8,826 nucleotides of DNA from Clostridiales bacterium DTU092. Its GTDB lineage: Bacteria > Bacillota > Clostridia > Caldicoprobacterales > Caldicoprobacteraceae. This document shows, one piece after another, positions 7,032-8,826 of this stretch. Below the pieces are notes generated by a model. That model was not told the origin of the DNA and did no database searches. It worked only from the letters and a program-made list of their open reading frames with translations. The DNA lies in NCBI GenBank assembly GCA_001513505.1, contig LFTM01000230.1, positions 1,025 to 9,850 on the forward strand, read 5' to 3'. The position numbers were made by a program, and so were the translations under genes. Numbering within the stretch: position 1 is the stretch's first letter; every line of letters starts with the position of its first letter.

Positions 7032-7067
7032 CCACTTCTCCCCACTTTCATCCACTTCTATCTACTT
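7032..7067 (-). promoter_or_regulatory. MraZ operator: four AAGTGG-type repeats at 10-bp spacing
   Basis: On the minus strand the hexamer AAGTGG occurs three times exactly (7057-7052, 7047-7042, 7037-7032), preceded by one copy with a single mismatch, AAGTAG (7067-7062). Each is separated by 4 bp, so the period is 10 bp, about one helical turn. MraZ from other bacteria is known to bind tandem GTG/TGGG-containing repeats of this spacing just upstream of mraZ. The array ends about 30 bp before the TTG start and overlaps the likely transcription start region, so binding could control the operon. The repeats are seen directly; binding is inference. Confidence 0.85.
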
Positions 7068-7085
7068 ATTCTCTATTTTTTTCAA
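7057..7085 (-). promoter_or_regulatory. Weak candidate promoter for the mraZ operon
   Basis: TTGAAA (7085-7080, 5 of 6 matches to the -35 consensus) is followed after 17 bp by GATAGA (7062-7057), only 3 of 6 matches to the -10. A promoter is expected here because a terminator closes the preceding unit. If right, the -10 lies within the first MraZ repeats and the start would be near 7050. The exact position is uncertain. Confidence 0.28.
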
Positions 7086-7106
7086 AATTCCTTCTTAATT
7101 AATGGA

Positions 7107-7127
7107 AAAAAATAAAATTTATTTTTT
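7107..7127. repeat. A/T-only perfect inverted repeat upstream of mraZ
   Basis: Arms AAAAAATAAA and TTTATTTTTT, 10 bp each, flank a single central base. It lies 22-42 bp upstream of the proposed -35. A one-base centre argues against an RNA hairpin. Its A and T tracts could bend DNA or act like an UP element. The symmetry may also be chance in a very AT-rich spacer. Confidence 0.45.
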
Positions 7128-7140
7128 AATCTATAATAAT

Positions 7141-7180
7141 AAAAAAACCTGTACCTGGAACTATCCGTTCCCGGTACAGG
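7141..7180 (-). terminator. Intrinsic terminator after the ABC transporter gene
   Basis: On the minus strand CCTGTACC (7180-7173) pairs with GGTACAGG (7155-7148), and inside it GGAAC (7171-7167) pairs with GTTCC (7161-7157) across one mismatch, with a 5-nt loop. A run of seven T follows (7147-7141). The hairpin begins about 30 bp after the ABC transporter stop codon. In the plus direction only a short interrupted T stretch follows, so it acts mainly on the minus strand. It separates the exporter gene from the mraZ operon. Confidence 0.92.
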
Positions 7181-7209
7181 CTTTAAGGTTTTCTATGATT
7201 TAATAAATA

Positions 7210-8826
7210 TCAGGCTATCCACTGATAGTTTAGTTGTCTTTCATACAACTGCCTGTATATTCCGCCTTTTTCCATAAGCTGGTCATGAGTACCCGTCTCT
7301 TTTATTCTGCCATCATCAATGACAAAAATCTTATCCGCATTTCTTATGGTTGAAAGTCTGTGTGCTATAATAATTGTCGTACTGTTTTTTGATATGTTTG
7401 CCATCGCCCTCTGAATGGCAATTTCTGTTTCGGTATCAATATTTGCCGTGGCCTCATCCAGTACAACTACAGCTGGATTAAAAGCCACCGCCCTTGCAAA
7501 TGATATCAGCTGCCTCTGGCCGGCTGAAAATGTACATCCTCTTTCTTTAACTTCCTGATTATACCGGTTTGGCAGTGATTCTATGAACTTATCCGCACAT
7601 ACCAGTTTGGCTGCTCTTACAATATCATCATCGGTTATTGATTCATTTCTCAAACGTATATTTAAATTAATATCTCCTGAGAACAGGAACACATCCTGCA
7701 TGACAACCGCTATCTGCCGCCGCAAATCTTTCAAGTTGTATTCTTTTATATTGATACCGTCAACCAGTATTTCTCCTTTTTGAATATCATAAAATCTTGC
7801 CATAAGATTTATTATGGTAGATTTGCCTGATCCGGTATGTCCTACAAAAGCGACCGTCTGCCCCGGCTCAATCTTGAAACTGACATCCTTCAGCACCCAC
7901 TCACCTTCATTATAATAAAACCATACATTTTTAAACTCAATTTCACCTTTGATCCTGTCCACAGGCACACCCTGTTCAGTGTCTTCAAGCATCTCATGAT
8001 TATTAAGTATATCAAAAATACGTTCTGCTGAAACCAAAGCAGACTGGATGGATGTATATATATCGGCAATCTCGTTTATTGGTGCAAAAAATTCTTTAAC
8101 ATAGTTGATAAATGCATACAGAACACCAATCTCCAAATAACCTCCAACCACCGTTCCGGCAGAATACCATATCAGTAAAGCTATGGTTAGCGTATTTATA
8201 ACCTCAATTATTGGTCTGCATAAGCTGTGCAGTATCAGTTCCCTCAAACTGGTGTCAAAATACTCCTTGTCCAGTTTCTGAAACTCTTCAAATTTTTCTT
8301 TCTCACGATGAAAGATACGAACCAGCTTTACACCGGATATGTTTTCTGCCAGGAAACCGTTAATCCTTCCAATCAGAGCTTTCATTTTTATAAAGTTTTT
8401 CCTGGCTGCCTTCCGGTATATCAAGGTTATGACTGCTATTAAAGGTATGCTGCATATGCTTATCAATGCCAGTTCGCTGTTAATGGAAAACATAGTGATA
8501 ACTATGCCCACTATCATTATGATATCCTTGATTGAATTAACCAGCACACCTGAAAATATATCATTTAATGATTCGACGTCATTTGTGACCCGTGTCAGGA
8601 TTCTCCCAGATGAATTTTTATCAAAAAATTTAGTAGACATGTTTTGTATGTGGGTAAAAAGCTGATTCCGTATGTCATACATTATCTTCTGTCCAATGTA
8701 GGTCAAAATATAAGTTTGAGAATAGCTAAGCCCAACCCCAATCAATACCACACCAAAATATAGAAGGCCTGTATACAGAAACACATCGGGAGCATTTATT
8801 CCAACTGCCAGATAATCATCTATTAT
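7210..8826 (-). CDS. ABC exporter half-transporter, fused permease and ATPase (5' end cut by window)
   Basis: This is a type IV (ABCB-like) exporter subunit with a transmembrane domain fused to a nucleotide-binding domain. 538 residues are visible and the frame runs open through the right edge, beginning IIDDYLAVG. Such proteins are usually about 580-620 residues, so the first membrane helix region is outside. Internal GTG/ATG codons are not taken as starts because homology-like sequence continues to the edge. In visible numbering, membrane segments fall at about 16-37, 95-112, 120-137, 207-228 and 234-250, and the ATPase domain starts near 290. It shows Walker A GHTGSGKST (329-337), Q-loop VMQD (375-378), signature FSAGQ (433-437), Walker B VVVLDE with catalytic Glu458, D-loop ANID and H-loop His489. 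The ANIDTETE pattern and canonical Glu resemble the catalytically competent subunit of heterodimeric exporters such as YheH or TM288, so a partner gene may lie just upstream. Substrate is unknown. Confidence 0.95.
   Translation of the reverse strand: MIDDYLAVGINAPDVFLYTGLLYFGVVLIGVGLSYSQTYILTYIGQKIMYDIRNQLFTHIQNMSTKFFDKNSSGRILTRVTNDVESLNDIFSGVLVNSIKDIIMIVGIVITMFSINSELALISICSIPLIAVITLIYRKAARKNFIKMKALIGRINGFLAENISGVKLVRIFHREKEKFEEFQKLDKEYFDTSLRELILHSLCRPIIEVINTLTIALLIWYSAGTVVGGYLEIGVLYAFINYVKEFFAPINEIADIYTSIQSALVSAERIFDILNNHEMLEDTEQGVPVDRIKGEIEFKNVWFYYNEGEWVLKDVSFKIEPGQTVAFVGHTGSGKSTIINLMARFYDIQKGEILVDGINIKEYNLKDLRRQIAVVMQDVFLFSGDINLNIRLRNESITDDDIVRAAKLVCADKFIESLPNRYNQEVKERGCTFSAGQRQLISFARAVAFNPAVVVLDEATANIDTETEIAIQRAMANISKNSTTIIIAHRLSTIRNADKIFVIDDGRIKETGTHDQLMEKGGIYRQLYERQLNYQWIA

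Noticed and set aside
1050..8665. Many plus-strand open frames of about 60-118 codons.
   Set aside because: Nearly all lie antisense to clearly identified genes. None shows a recognisable domain with a supporting ribosome binding site.
1..8826. Mobile elements, CRISPR arrays, tRNA or rRNA genes, or a defence-type accessory system.
   Set aside because: No transposase, integrase, direct-repeat/spacer array, cloverleaf or rRNA-like segment was seen; all coding space is accounted for by core genes and one ABC exporter.

Overview
The window carries the front half of a division and cell wall (dcw) cluster from a low-to-moderate GC Bacillota bacterium. The likely source is a spore-forming member of the Clostridia. 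Three things point there: the gene order mraZ-rsmH-ftsL-(class B PBP)-murE-murF, strong AGGAGG-type ribosome binding sites with frequent TTG/GTG starts, and a SpoVD-like penicillin-binding protein with C-terminal PASTA domains. Genus cannot be fixed from the sequence alone. Every gene I can support lies on the minus strand, so transcription runs from high to low coordinates.

Layout, in the direction of transcription. An ABC exporter half-transporter enters from the right edge (8826 to 7210) without its first transmembrane part. It ends at a strong intrinsic terminator (7180-7141). An AT-rich control region of about 140 bp follows, holding an A/T inverted repeat, a weak promoter candidate and a striking array of 10-bp-phased AAGTGG repeats (7067-7032) that I read as the MraZ operator. 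Then come mraZ (7002-6571), rsmH (6553-5627), ftsL (5577-5110), a 749-residue SpoVD/FtsI-type transpeptidase (5025-2776), murE (2713-1259) and murF (1259 to beyond the left edge). Gaps within the cluster are short (17, 49, 84 and 62 bp), and murE/murF overlap by one base (TAATG). A plausible internal promoter precedes murE. No stretch longer than about 210 bp lacks a gene.

How the genes work together. MraZ is the cluster's own DNA-binding regulator. RsmH methylates 16S rRNA. FtsL is a bitopic divisome protein. The class B PBP crosslinks septal or spore-cortex peptidoglycan. MurE and MurF add meso-diaminopimelate and D-Ala-D-Ala to the UDP-MurNAc peptide in the cytoplasm. The ABC exporter is a separate transcription unit.

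I found no undescribed system: this is a conserved core region. The points most worth a second look are regulatory (phased MraZ boxes, a possible murE promoter, a possible short ORF overlapping the mraZ start) and the cysteine pair around the PBP active site, which resembles the SpoVD redox switch.
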